A stretch of DNA of 64,000 bases from Bicyclus anynana (GCF_947172395.1 NC_069108.1:4723068-4787067); one strand, 5' to 3'. Positions 23,951-34,543 are shown, numbered from the stretch's first letter. Notes: a model not told the origin generated them from the sequence alone. Program-made: numbers and translations.

Positions 23951-24150
23951 NNNNNNNNNNNNNNNNNNNNNNNNNNNNNNNNNNNNNNNNNNNNNNNNNN
24001 NNNNNNNNNNNNNNNNNNNNNNNNNNNNNNNNNNNNNNNNNNNNNNNNNNNNNNNNNNNNNNNNNNNNNNNNNNNNNNNNNNNNNNNNNNNNNNNNNNNN
24101 NNNNNNNNNNNNNNNNNNNNNNNNNNNNNNNNNNNNNNNNNNNNNNNNNN
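23951..24150. other. Assembly gap (200 N)
   Basis: An unbroken run of N. The round length suggests a gap of fixed placeholder size. The bases after it (24151-24340) are CT-rich and contain no recognised motif. Confidence 0.99.
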
Positions 24151-24631
24151 GGACGCCTTCTTGACTCCCTACAAGTTATTTCTCTTTTCGTTCCTTGTCC
24201 CTTTTCTTCACTCTCCCCCTTCTGGGGCTGGACGACACACGACGTTGAGATCCCTATGCCCGCCGCGGTCCACGCCTGATTCTGCATTACCTTCAACCAC
24301 CACCATCAAAAATTCTGTTTCTGCTGAGATATTAAATATTTTTTTTAATTTAAAGGAGTAATTTGAATATCTCTAACTTCTCTAAAGCCATTTTTGCCAT
24401 CAGGAAAAAGACTGTACCAAGCCAGCTCGTCGCTTCGTCGCTCTCGATCGACATTCAATGGTGGCGCTGTTTTTCTTTTAATCTCAGCGAATCTTATTTC
24501 ATCATTGTTCGTAGTTACATTGGGTGCCAAAGAAACTACACTTTCCAGATTAGTGATATTTTCATCTATACTTCGGAGCATACTAGTTGTTTCAACTATA
24601 GTGGCAATTGGTTGGCAATTCGTTGATCGAG

Positions 24632-24706
24632 ATATTTGTTGAGGAGTATTGCTTTTTTCTAGTACAAGGTTTGTACTAGAAAAAAGCAATACTCCTCAAC
24701 AAATAT
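24632..24706. repeat. Perfect 36-bp-arm palindrome inside the Helitron N-terminus
   Basis: Bases 24632-24667 and 24671-24706 are exact reverse complements around GGT. The arms carry AGTATTGCTTTTTTCTAGTA. The Helitron-like frame 24345-24689 runs into the palindrome, and a different minus frame (24659-24886) lies on the other side. Confidence 0.95.
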
Positions 24707-25154
24707 GTAATATGTAGGACTCTCTGACGGAACTAATCTTGACTGCTTCTGAGTATTCAGCTGTTGAGTCCCCAACACTTCTCTGGGCACTTCTATTTGG
24801 TTCTCTGGTGTTATAAACAAAGGAGTTAGTGAATACACATTGCGAAAATAATCTAGTGCCGATACTTTCACCGCCCGTATAAACAAATTGCGTATGCCAT
24901 GTTCATGTTCAACTATTCTATGAGGCTGGTTTTACAGTCACGCGTTTCGGCAGCGCCGTCGGAGCGCGCGCACTCGGATATGTATTGGGGTATTAGTAGC
25001 GTTTCAAATTCGCGCGCTTGAGCAGCGCCGTTCGTTGAACGCGTCCTATTCGCGCGACGCGGTCGAAGCGCGCGCCGCTCGTGCGCTTCTACGGCCATTG
25101 TGCGTTTTAGTCTCACGCCGTTGAGACGTGCCGTTAGGTACTGTTGTGTACAAA

Positions 25155-27422
25155 ATGAATCACATCGATACGGGTCGAGTAATTGACGAAGTGCGAATTA
25201 GAAGATGTTTATGGGACCCGGCCGATGATTTTTATAAGAATAAGGACGCAAAAAATAAAGCCTGGGAAGAAATTGGAAAGGAATTGTGTTGTGAAAATTT
25301 CAATACAGACTTAGGTAAGAAACATTTATTAATAAAATCTTTTTTGTTACATACATGTTTACCGCTAGTTGCACAAACGAAATCCTCCATCCTCCATTAA
25401 AACATAAACGTCTGCCGGGTCACCTAGTGAAAAATATTAATTGGGTAGGTAAATCAAATAAGCCACGACGATATTACTGCGTTTCGTTTCGTTCCATTTT
25501 TGAATTTCGCGGTAGGTGTCAACTATAAAATCAGAACACAGATCTATCTTGCCATGACACGCTACCAGTGGGTGATACGAAGTAATTAGCGAATATATCG
25601 CGTAATGTGTTTCCTGATCTATGATCTGGGTCGTTAATTAGATCAGTCAATCCCGTTATAGTTAATGTGTGATTAACGTTGTAGCCATCCCGTACTCTAA
25701 TAAAATTATGCAATATGCAACAGGCTTGAACTATCTTTTTTGCAATAGGAAAACTGACACTCATAGGAGTATGGAATACTCTGAATTTGTTGGACATTAT
25801 TCCAAACGTCGACTCTATGTACCGTCTAGCACGACTTAAGCGGTAATTAAATATTTTCTTTTTATGAGTCATGTTGGATCGCACATAAGGTCTCATCACA
25901 TGGTTGGATATACCAAAGGCACCATCACCAACTATTATGTGTGGTACTGTTATATTAGTGCCCGGCAGATGCTTTACACCTGGCAACCTCAAACTATTGT
26001 TCTGTAACTTTTGAAATAGTGAACTCTCTTGAAATATTGTAGAGTCTGAGTTTTTCCCGCAAGAACCTATGTTAATATATGTGAAACAATAGTTCGCATC
26101 GCACATTGCCAAAAGGACGATAGAATAGAAATGTTTATAATTATAAAACATTGAGCCTCCACCTGCAGGATTTACTATACGTATGTGTTTACCATCTATC
26201 GCCCCGCAACAATTTGGAAAATTTGCATATAACTGAAATTCTTCACTTATGCGCTGCCACATTTCTGTAGTTGGTTCAGGTAGACATTCATTTTATGAAA
26301 TGTTCCCGCGGCTCAGTCATCAGGCGGTGAGTCGGAACACCGTGGGGTTTTAGTCGGTTGAAGTCCGACATAACCTTCTTGCCTCCCCGTGGCGAGAAGG
26401 TATCCATGAGGATTTCCCCACGATAAAAAAAAAAAAAAAAAAAAAAAAAAGGTAGACATTCATGACGCAGTTTTTCCCATATAGTCGAACAAACTTCATC
26501 TACTATCTTAGCTACAGTAGTGATTCCCATTCTGTATGTGATAGATAAATCGGAGAAAGTACTGCCCGTTGCCAAAAACCTGAAAACAAAAAGTATTTTC
26601 ATTTGATTTTAGTATATAGGTAAGTACCTAAAAAAATACGTTTTTATTGCAGATAAACAAATACGCCATCGATGGAAATCAGCCAGAGATAATTATTTCA
26701 GAACAAAAGGGAATATGCGAAATACGCCATCTGGAAGCGCTGCAAAACACAAGAAGTATCTATTTTTCGACCAAATGACATTCCTTGATCGTATTTCAGA
26801 AAATGAAGTTACAGAATCATTAAGCGATAATCAGTCTATCGTATCTGAAGATTTGACTGAAACAGCCACATCAGCGAATAACTTGAGTACTCCATCTCAG
26901 CTCCATAGACCACAGGAAAACACAGAAAATAGTCAAAACAAATGGAATAAACGTAGTGGAATGAATAAACGTAAATCAGAACAATCTAATTTTGAAAACG
27001 AATTAATAACGTTGCTTAACCAAAATACTTCCCCTTCCAACCTCAATCCTGATGATTTGTCATTTTTTGAGTCTCTTGGTCCGATTCTAAGTAATTTAAG
27101 TGCTTATCAAAAGCTGCAGTTTCGCGCAAAGGTTCTAGAATTACTTATTGGGATTTCAGCTCCAACGACTACGACACCTAGCTTTTCATCACCAGCAAAT
27201 AATGTTAATTCTAGTGTGAACGCAAATTCTACTTATAATTACACAACTCAAACATTGCCACTTCATAATTATACCTATGCCTATGCTACCACCTCTACAC
27301 CTCAACAGCAGCTTTATGAATCTGCAGTAGAATTATCAAATGAATCTGCAGTAGAATTATCAAATGTCGTATCGCCGACTGGCGATAATAACTCAAATTA
27401 TCCTGATAATGAGAATCAATAA
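25155..27422 (+). CDS. MADF-BESS protein of PIF/Harbinger copy 2 (two exons)
   Basis: Exon 1 is 25155-25314 with a GTAAGA donor; exon 2 is 26653-27422 after TTATTGCAG. The phases agree (53 codons plus one base). The MADF domain is split by the intron: exon 1 has RVIDEVRIRRCLWDPADD and KNKAWEEIGKEL; exon 2 has IRHRWKSARDNYFRT and KKYLFFDQMTFLD. A BESS-like motif (DLSFFESLGPILSNLSAYQK) is near residues 130-150 of the exon-2 product. The tail is rich in S, T, N, Q and Y and holds a short tandem repeat (ESAVELSN twice, about 27319-27366). No stop interrupts it. Probable role: accessory DNA-binding partner of the transposase. Confidence 0.8.
26279..26463 (+). mobile_element. Poly-A-tailed retroposed fragment with 13-bp target duplication
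   Basis: The target duplication GGTAGACATTCAT is perfect at 26279-26291 and 26451-26463. The insert (26292-26450) ends in about 26 A. Its body contains CTCAGTCATCAGGCGGTGAG, TTAGTCGGTTGAAGTCCGAC and GGTATCCATGAGGATTTCC, wording I associate with the 3' UTR of a lepidopteran non-LTR element; it could also be a SINE sharing that tail. The perfect duplication points to a recent event. Confidence 0.85.
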
Positions 27423-27588
27423 GGATATTAGTTAGTTTTTACAGATTTATTTAAAAAAGTTTATTACTACTTCGCAAAAATCAAAATGCTACTGCCTGGG
27501 AGGCAATGCCGCTCCGAAAGGGCAAAGTATGTATTTATTTATTTATGTATTTAACCTCACAAGTACTTGTCAATTTTTAGCTACAAAG

Positions 27589-27735
27589 TAAGACTGATTA
27601 AAATGAGACTATGATTCAAATGAGACTGTGATTAAAATAAGACTGTGATTTAAAATAAGATTATGATTAAAATAAGACTGTGATTTAAAATAAGTCAATG
27701 ATTATAATAACACTGTGATTTAAAATAATGCCCTT
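27589..27735. repeat. Minisatellite of about 20-bp units in PIF/Harbinger copy 2
   Basis: About seven imperfect units of the type GACTGTGATTAAAATAA are consecutive here, with one more at about 27890-27915. The same word family, more diverged, lies at the equivalent place in copy 1 (5323-5770). Confidence 0.8.
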
Positions 27736-28599
27736 ATTCATTAAAAACGAGTGAGATTAATATAGGTTTTACAAGTGTTTTGTTTCTTTTCTACATTTGC
27801 AAAATGAAAGAGAAGATTCCGATTTTAAGACCATTTTAACTAAAATAGGTTTAATCAGCATTTATGAATAAGTGTGTTAGGTTGTAATTAAAATACGACT
27901 GTGATTAAAATAAGCCAAACAAATATTATCATTTATTACAAACCCTACTCTTTTATTTCACTTACCTTAGAGTAATCGCCAATTTTTCCACTGGAGCTAT
28001 GGGGATGCGACGTATGCTGGATCTTCGTAAAGAAAACTCTAACTTGCACAGTAATTCGTCGAAACTGCTGGTTGATAGGCGAAAATATTTATAAAATTTA
28101 TAACTATTTTCTCGTAAATCAGAGAAAGATGTTACGTGTTCGCCTCTCAGTAACCTTGTAGCGTTATAAGGATCAACACCTACTGTTCTTCGACGTTTTT
28201 CTTGCCTTTTTTTCCATAAAAAGTAAATAGCCAGTACTCTAACCGCATTGCCGTTCATTTTGTATCTGTTTGTACACGACTGTCTCACAGCAGCGAAACG
28301 CGCCGTACTAGTTGGTGCACCGCTGTTCAAACGCGCGCTGTCCAACAGCGCGCTGTCCAACGGCGCGTCTAGCGGCGTGACTGTAAAACCAGCCATATGC
28401 TAATAAAGCATTAGTAGTGATGTACATGATGAATTCATACGTAATTGATTTTAGCGATTTTAATTGTGAATAATTAATAAACTAATGAGCATTTGACTGG
28501 TTATAGGTTGATGAATGTTCATGATAACTGGAGTGAAAAGCGAAATATTTACTATGCCTTGCCCAAACTTACTTACTAAAATACTGCAGATTTGGTCCT

Positions 28600-29036
28600 G
28601 TTGTTCTATGATCTATTTGATAGTGTAAACCAGAGGTTCCCATTCTATTTTTTCTCATAGACCACTTTCGAAATCTAGCTGGACCACCTGTAGCAACATT
28701 TCCCAAAATTCGACAAAATATCTAACTATGGCTCAGGTCCAAACAACAGAATTATTAGTTTCGAAAAAAGGTGAGAATTAATTGCTGAATTTGATAATTT
28801 ATTGTGCTGTAAAAAAACCAAAGTTGGCCAATAAAAAAGTGATCCCATCCAAATTTAATTTAATCATTTAACATCTACTCCCAGCACAAGGATTCAATAA
28901 ATATTCATTTGTTTTACTTAGAGAACACCCCAGAGTTTGAAACTAGATGGAATTTCATGGAGCACCGCTTACGAATCGTGAACCCCCATTTTTTAGTCAC
29001 GCCAACGTAAGACCCCTATTGAGTCTCTCGTGGACC
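28600..29036. repeat. hAT-MITE-like start and dispersed repeat
   Basis: CCAGAGGTTCCCATTCTATTTT followed by ACCACTTTCG resembles the terminal sequence of common hAT-type MITEs. The part from 28850 to 28935 (CATTTAACATCTACTC, then ACAAGGATTCAATAAATATTC) is repeated at 29800-29870. Bases 28940-29340 likewise recur in diverged form at 30100-30487. Confidence 0.4.
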
Positions 29037-29039
29037 CTT

Positions 29040-29345
29040 GATCCCTTCGGGAACCAATAGTGTAAACGAAAGCTTCAGCCAAGTTAAAAATGGCAAAATT
29101 TATCGATCTGCTGTTACCCCATCGTCACCACATCATAAATTATGGTACCAACCAATACTAAAATCGATGAAATTTATAAATGCAAAAAACCAAGGAGTGC
29201 CCATCTTTGCCCAGTTGGATAAAAACAATTGAAAACATTAAAAGAGTTACAAAATATTTATCTCGTAATGGTGTTAACTCTTTATTGCTCCGCAATTTTA
29301 ATCAGGACCCTCTCGAAAACTTCTTTAGGACAATTGAAGATTAAG
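29040..29345 (+). pseudogene. P-element-like (THAP9-type) transposase C-terminal fragment, copy 1
   Basis: In shifting frames the text reads KSMKFINAKNQ, LPSWIKTIENIKRV and RNFNQDPLENFF. A QDPLENFF block after a PSLPxW block is typical of the C-terminal domain of P-element/THAP9-type transposases. The frame is broken within the first 60 codons and stops after TIED. No catalytic core is present. Confidence 0.6.
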
Positions 29346-30234
29346 GAAATACGTGGCAATCCATTGCAAATTTAAAGGACATGTCCCAATTTTGTACGGA
29401 GGCTTTATTCCGAATGTCAACTAAGCAAAACAATTTACTCTTCGCGTAGTAGCGTTCGTCAATTTCGTTTTTAAAACAATTTAAGGTGTTTTTTTGTTTT
29501 AATTCTTCTCTGTCTACGATTTAATGTTTCTTTTTAACTTGTTTCTTATTGACATTAGACAATATTACATGACATTGACAGCTTACACCGAATATGAATT
29601 TTTTGAACACCTTTAGTGTATTGTCTATGTTTAATTTGTAGAGAAGGGAGCAAAACAAAAAAAATATTTATTCGGGTTCCTAAAATTCCGAAAATTATTT
29701 TCTCAACAGCAAATTGTATCTTCTATCCGTAAAAATACTATCGACCTGCTTATAAATTATAAATAATAAAGGCTCATTATGGGACATGTCCCTTTACTTT
29801 AATCATTTAACATTTACTCACAACACAAGGAGTCAATAAATATTCATTTGTTTTATTTAGAGAACACCCCATGTCCAAGCGCAGCCGCGCAGCGCAGTCG
29901 TGCCAGCGACCGACTTGAAATATCACTCGCACGGACTGTGTGCGCATACACAATATTGTTGTTTGGTCTTTTATATACTTAAATAAAATTCACGAAGAGA
30001 ACCAGTATATATATTTACAACCAACCACCAGCTCGTTAACACATCACTATTTTTGGTCCTTCGAGCCGGACCTTCGTGGATAGGTCGCCCACCCCATTGA
30101 GTATGAAACTAGATAAAATTTCATGGACGCCTGCTTACGAACCGTGAACGCCCATTTTTTAGTCACGCCAACGCAGACCTCTGTTGAGTCTCTCGTGGAC
30201 CCTTGACTCTCCACCTGGACCACTTCGGGAACCA
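29346..30234. other. No recognised gene
   Basis: Contains GGACATGTCCCAATTTTGTA at about 29378, shared with 16468 and 22296 in units A and B, and a copy of the 28850 repeat at 29800. The remainder is unassigned AT-rich DNA, plus a GC-rich patch at 29880-29950. Confidence 0.4.
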
Positions 30235-30487
30235 ATGGTGTAAACGGAACCTTCAGCCAAGTTAAAAATGGCAAAATTCATCGATCTGCTGCTACCCTAT
30301 CGCCGCCACATAATAAATTATGGTATTACCAATATTAAAATCAATGAAATTTATAAATGCAAAAAACCAAGAAGGATTGCCATCTTTGCCCAGTTGGATA
30401 AAAACAATTGAAAACATTAAAAGAGTTACAAAATATTTATCTCGTAATGGTGTTAACTCTCTATTGCTGCGCAATTTTAATCAGGAC
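30235..30487 (+). pseudogene. P-element-like transposase C-terminal fragment, copy 2
   Basis: Near-identical to 29051-29305 (KSMKFINAKNQ to RNFNQD). It stops at NFNQD, where the sequence switches without a gap into a Jockey-type RT N-terminal segment at 30488. Confidence 0.65.
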
Positions 30488-32170
30488 TGGGCTACTGCTC
30501 GTAGTTGTAATGCTCCGGACTTGAAAATGAAAAAATCGCAATTTAATATTGCTGCTAAGGCTTACAAAAGAGTTCTGAACAAGTCTCGTTTTTCTCGCAC
30601 TAGACACATTGGGGCCAGATTAGCTACATACCCTAGTGGCAGCAAAGCTTTTTGGTCCCTTGCAAAATCAGTGAATACGAACTGCTGTAAGCCGTCGCTG
30701 CCGCCTTTGCTGAAACCCGATGGGTCACTCGCTATTTCCGCGACTGAAAAGGCTAATCTCCTTGCCAACCACTTTGCGAAAAGTTCACTTCTAGATAGTA
30801 GTAACGTCTGTCCACCTAACCTCCCTGCCTGTAGCTCTGAAATGTCAGTGATATTCATCAAAAAAAGGTTTTTAAAACGCTTCGTTCTCTAGATGTGAAC
30901 AAAGCCAGTGGCCCTGATGGGATTCCTGCTATAGTCCTGAGGTACTACGCCCCTGAATTATCACCAGTCTTGACCCGCCTGTATCGTCCCTCACTTAGAA
31001 CATCTCGAGTTCCCAAATCCTGGAAAACTGCTAATGTACAACCTGTACCCAAGAAGGGCAGTCGCGCTGACCCGGCCAACTATAGGCCTATTGCAATAAC
31101 CTCAATCCTCTGCAAGAGCATGGAGCGAATATTAAACTCTAAGCTTCTTGCATATCTTGAATCCAATGATCTCCTTTCCGATCGCCAATACGGGTTTCGC
31201 ACGGTGTATGCAACTCATGTTTGGGGTGAAGCTATTGATAAGCATGGAGAGGCCTCCTAGTGATGTCAGTAGTGACTCGATTCAAGCACGTGATATCAGT
31301 ACAATTGATGTTGAGAATGGTGATAAGACCCCTAAGATCGCTGACACTGATGATTATATCCCACTCGAGCAGTTGATAATTGGTAATTCGATCGGTGATG
31401 GTAACTGTCTGTTTGATAGTATTAGACAAGTGATAAACTCCGAAATGTCCGTTAGTGAACTTATGTTTAACTTTGTTTAACAATTTATGTTATATCATCA
31501 TGAAATAGTAAACATACCTACCTCCATGATTAGTGGTATCATAAAGGTTTTATCTTCGCCCAACATGTGGGGAGGTGAACCCGAATGTTACCTGGCCGCA
31601 AAGTTTTTAATATAACAATAGTTTTGTATTCTGACGTGTTGAATTTCAACAGATGGGTTTATGGTAATGGTGAAAACAGTGTACTGCAGTCACCTATGGG
31701 ATGGGTCTGCTAAATATCAGCTCGCTGCATTAGACTCGGTTGATCGTCGCGCTAGACGTATCATAGGTGACGAACCGCTGACACGGACGAAACTGCAAAG
31801 TTTGCAACACCGACGCAACGTCGCCTGTCTAATCGGTATTTTACCGAATATACTTCGGAGAGTGTGCACAGGAACTTTATAATCTTGTTCCTCCATCCCC
31901 ATTCCACCACAGAACAGCGAGACGCCGTGAAAAATGGCATCCCTTTGTTGTCGACGTTCAGTCGACCCGCACGAAACGTTTTGCGTCACCGTTTCTAATT
32001 AGAACGGCTAAGATATGAAATGCCCTTCCGGCGTCTGTGTTTCCTGACACCTACAATTTGTGCACCTTCAAGGCAAGAGTGAATAGGCATCTTCTAGGCA
32101 AGCGCGTTTTATCTTAGACCTCATCATTGCTCACCATCAGGCATGATTGTAGTCAAGCGCAATCTAAGAT
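30488..32170 (+). pseudogene. Jockey-type LINE reverse transcriptase, gutted
   Basis: Starts in the linker/RT N-terminus (WATARSCNAPDLKMKKSQFN), continues with GSKAFWSLAKSVN, a frameshift in an A run near 30860, then VNKASGPDGIPAIVLRYYAPEL, PVPKKGSRADPANYRPIAIT and RQYGFRTVYATH to 31260. The central RT (including the YADD-type catalytic box) is missing. The thumb and C-terminus resume at about 31675 with CSHLWDGSAKYQLAALDSVDR and run, with frame breaks, to about 32120, followed by an AAGATAAAAAAAAAA tail at about 32166. In place of the missing core lies the OTU-like segment 31262-31665. Confidence 0.8.
31262..31665 (+). pseudogene. OTU-family cysteine-protease-like fragment inside the LINE
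   Basis: After the RT frame breaks off, the sequence encodes GNSIGDGNCLFDSIRQ. A GDGNCLF box is the catalytic-cysteine motif of OTU deubiquitinases. After a stop near 31480 another frame carries SPNMWGGEPECYLAAKF and then an ITIVLYSD segment, in the order expected for an OTU fold; the catalytic histidine was not identified. OTU domains occur in some retroelements, some viruses and host genes. I cannot tell which is the source. Not functional as it stands. Confidence 0.5.
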
Positions 32171-32284
32171 AAAAAAAAAAGAATTGCAATTGCTTTTTTA
32201 AATGGTCCAGCCCCGCGCATACTAACATTTCCGATCATATGCCCACACAACCGGTCGCTCGCAGGTATTCCCGCTCCGCAAAGC

Positions 32285-32770
32285 CCTTCAACATCATCAT
32301 CATCATCATATCAGCCGATGGACGTCCAAGATGTGAATGTCGACTCAGTACATTTTTCTGAAATTTTACTATATTGCCCTTGCAGATGAAATTCCACAAT
32401 AAACATATGATGCTGTCTCTGAATCATTATAAAGACATGGATTGGAAGAAGACAGGAATATGATCCGACGATCTACAAATAATGTATCAATACGAGCTAT
32501 ATTAGCCTGCAACATCGCGGAGATAATTTTGAGAAATGGCTGTACGCACTTTTTATTATTATTAAATTGCCTTTGTAATTAATAATAATCTTTATTTCAG
32601 ATAATAAAATCCATAAATTACATGCAATCGATTAAATTATTAAATATCCTATTGTTAATAATATTAGTAGATAAAGGTACTTAAAAACTAAATTAAAATA
32701 TGTAAGTGTGTTAGTAATGACAGTATCTACCATTTATGAAGCACCGTGAATTAATTATGCATTATTTTAT
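32285..32770 (-). mobile_element. LINE 3'-tail scraps, antisense
   Basis: CATCATCATCATATCAGCCGATGG (shortened here; 32290-32325) is the tail end of an RTE element as at 10532. A TAATAATCTTTATTTCAGA word at about 32581-32600 is typical of an antisense LINE 3' terminus. Between them (32340-32560) is unassigned DNA with one splice-acceptor-like TTGCAG. Confidence 0.4.
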
Positions 32771-32799
32771 ACAAAATAGGCACATACAGCGTACCTATC

Positions 32800-33780
32800 A
32801 ACGAACCAGTATATAAAAATAAAGGTTCTACCATTTTGGCCAGACGATCCCGAGTTGTGGTTGCCAGACAAAAAAACAGTTTGAGACCGCCGGGTTAACA
32901 TCAGAGTACACAAAATTTTATTATATAGTGAGTAACCTTGACGATACACATTTCAAGAAAGTCAAAGATCTGAGTACCTCCCCCCGGCGACTTTAAACAG
33001 TTAAAGGAGGAGCTAATCAAACGGCTTTCGGCCTCTCGCGATCGGAAAATACAGCAACTGCTAAAACACGAGGAGTTACCTTGACGATACACATTTCAAG
33101 AAAGTCAAAGATCTGAGTACCTCCCCCCGGCGACTTTAAACAGTTAAAGGAGGAGCTAATCAAACGGCTTTCGGCCTCTCGCGATCGGAAAATACAGCAA
33201 CTGCTAAAACACGAGGAGTTGGGAAGCCGTAAACCATCCCAGTTTTTACGACATCTCCAGAGCTTGGCTGGTCCCTCTATCTCAGAAGAATTCATAAAAA
33301 ACATATGGCGCAGCAGACTTCCACCGAATATACAGGCGTTAATTGGTTCACAATCGTCTGGTGCATTACAGGATTTAGCCGATAGGATCAGTGTCACCTA
33401 TTCAACTTCTGCAAGGCTCCAGCATAGAAAGTATGCCAAGGGAGATAGCAGAGCTGAAGCAAGAGGTAAAGAACCTCACGTTGCAATTCAACAGGCAGGG
33501 TAGAAATCCCACAATAACGCGGACATTACAGGTCCAGATCAGACTATGAAAAATTCCCCACCTGCTGGTACCACTCGAAGTTTGGTGCTAAATAATTAAT
33601 TTAAAAAAATTAATAAAATTGGTCTTCAAATATCTGTGCCCTGGGCACTAACCATGCGACTACAGCAGACCGGGAAACTAGCAGAGCAGTCGATAATGGC
33701 GACAGACGACTGCTCGAAGTCACCGGGTCGCCTATTCTTCACCGACCGCATCACCAATATAAACTTTACAATAAATATAA
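32800..33780 (+). pseudogene. Ty3/gypsy gag to protease fragment
   Basis: The gag reads VLPFWPDDPELW at about 32825, then in another frame FKQLKEELIKRLSASRDRK, and in the frame 33219-33503 SQFLRHLQSLAGPSISEE and SRLPPNIQALIGSQ. Past 33540 come a CWYHSKFG-like start of a pol zinc motif and, near 33728, a RLFFTDRI-type lead-in to the protease. An internal 143-bp tandem duplication destroys the frame. No LTR or RT was found next to it. Confidence 0.8.
32935..33220 (+). repeat. Perfect 143-bp tandem duplication in gypsy gag
   Basis: 32935-33077 and 33078-33220 are identical by eye, from ACCTTGACGATACACAT to CACGAGGAGTT. Lack of divergence marks it as very recent or an assembly slip. Confidence 0.9.
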
Positions 33781-34543
33781 TATTTTATTGCAGCTCACTA
33801 TTCTAATCGAAGAAACGTCATCAAAACACAACAACGGCTGAAGTTGTCATTTGTTGACGAATTATTTGACAGTGTCAATGGAAGTAAAAAATATTATATA
33901 ACAATGGCAAGGAGTTGAGGACTGCGGTGACCAGAAATCATCACGTGTTTGGTTAAAAGCCATAAAAAAATAAAACAAATAAAATTCATTAATAAAATTG
34001 ATCATGAAATATCTATGCCTTGGGCACTGAAACTGGGCACTCTGCTGTGACCAGAAGTTGTGACTAACTTTACAAAATAAAAATATCAAATATACGAGTA
34101 TTATAAATAAAATCATAAATTCCGACTCATAGGAAAATTATTTTGGGCGTGTATCGTCATGCAATTTTAGATATAGTAATTTTAAACAAAGTTACCGTAA
34201 CTACATTCTTACTTTAGTTTAGTAAAATTAGAAAAAAATATTGAAGATAAGCGGACGGACAAGTCGACTAATAAACTCAAGGCAGAAGCCTGGGACACAG
34301 TGACGATAAAGATTTTCGACTTTCGACTCGACTCGAGATTTGACTATCATATTCTCACCAAGGCCAACGAGCCAGAGCCCAACGAGTCATAAATTAGAAC
34401 ACCCGATATAAATTAAAATCCCAGTTCAATAATTTCTACAACTTGTCATAATATTTTTTCTCTGTCTACGATATGAATATAGTCTACGTCATAACCCGTC
34501 ATATTTAATCTGTGTGACTTAACAAGTGTTGTCTGTGACAATT
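33781..34543. other. No recognised gene
   Basis: A short word pair (AATAAAATTG...AATATCT.TGCC.TGGGCACT) occurs at about 33609-33650 and 33993-34030. Otherwise AT-rich and unassigned up to the direct repeat at 34544. Confidence 0.4.

Larger units (their letters stand above)
22822..24886 (-). pseudogene. Helitron Rep / N-terminal region, broken
   Basis: Minus strand, in order: an N-terminal piece at 24886-24345 with ELAWYSLFPDGKNGFREVRD (Helitron_like_N type); a 200-N gap; 23950-23620 with NNYNPTLLSLW and then KCEPHDTGEVVREA in changing frames; and 23427-22822 with RMRIRNKSAVLRTRYYTLNS and FIRRQRELRPLHGNVS. These are hallmarks of the segment between the Rep nuclease and the helicase of insect Helitrons. 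The matching helicase part lies at 18450-17890, so unit B (or the duplication that made it) splits the Helitron. No intact Rep HUH motif is visible; it may fall in the gap. Confidence 0.7.
25531..28258 (-). pseudogene. PIF/Harbinger transposase, copy 2, broken by an insertion
   Basis: Minus strand. Exon 1 runs from ATG 28258 to 27966 (293 nt, identical length and phase to copy 1). Exon 2 begins at 26579 after a TTTTCAG acceptor and continues to a stop at 25531-25533. All catalytic residues are present in the 26262-25531 part: D in GAIDGKH, D in VGDGAFG and E in RRYIESTFG, ending SWQDRSVF. However, a 159-bp retroposed insert plus a 13-bp duplication (26279-26450) interrupts the coding sequence just upstream of the first catalytic D; 172 bp is not a multiple of three. 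The gene is therefore probably inactive though otherwise well preserved. Confidence 0.8.
24924..28394. mobile_element. PIF/Harbinger DNA transposon, copy 2, about 3.5 kb
   Basis: Terminal inverted repeats GGCTGGTTTTACAGTCACGC are exact at 24924 and, reversed, ending at 28394. Subterminal DNA is strongly CpG-rich, with several GCGCGC, AGCGCCG and CAACGGCG words on both sides. The cargo and layout are the same as in copy 1: MADF-BESS on plus, transposase on minus. TIR sequence differs from copy 1, so they are different families of one superfamily. Flanks TGA (left) and ATA (right) do not form a clean 3-bp duplication. Confidence 0.85.

Noticed and set aside
23825..24361. Long plus-strand frames across 23825-24361
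   Set aside because: They are open only because the 200-N gap contains no stops.
27589..27735. CRISPR-like array
   Set aside because: Units are short, imperfect, AT-rich and without unique spacers, in a eukaryotic transposon.
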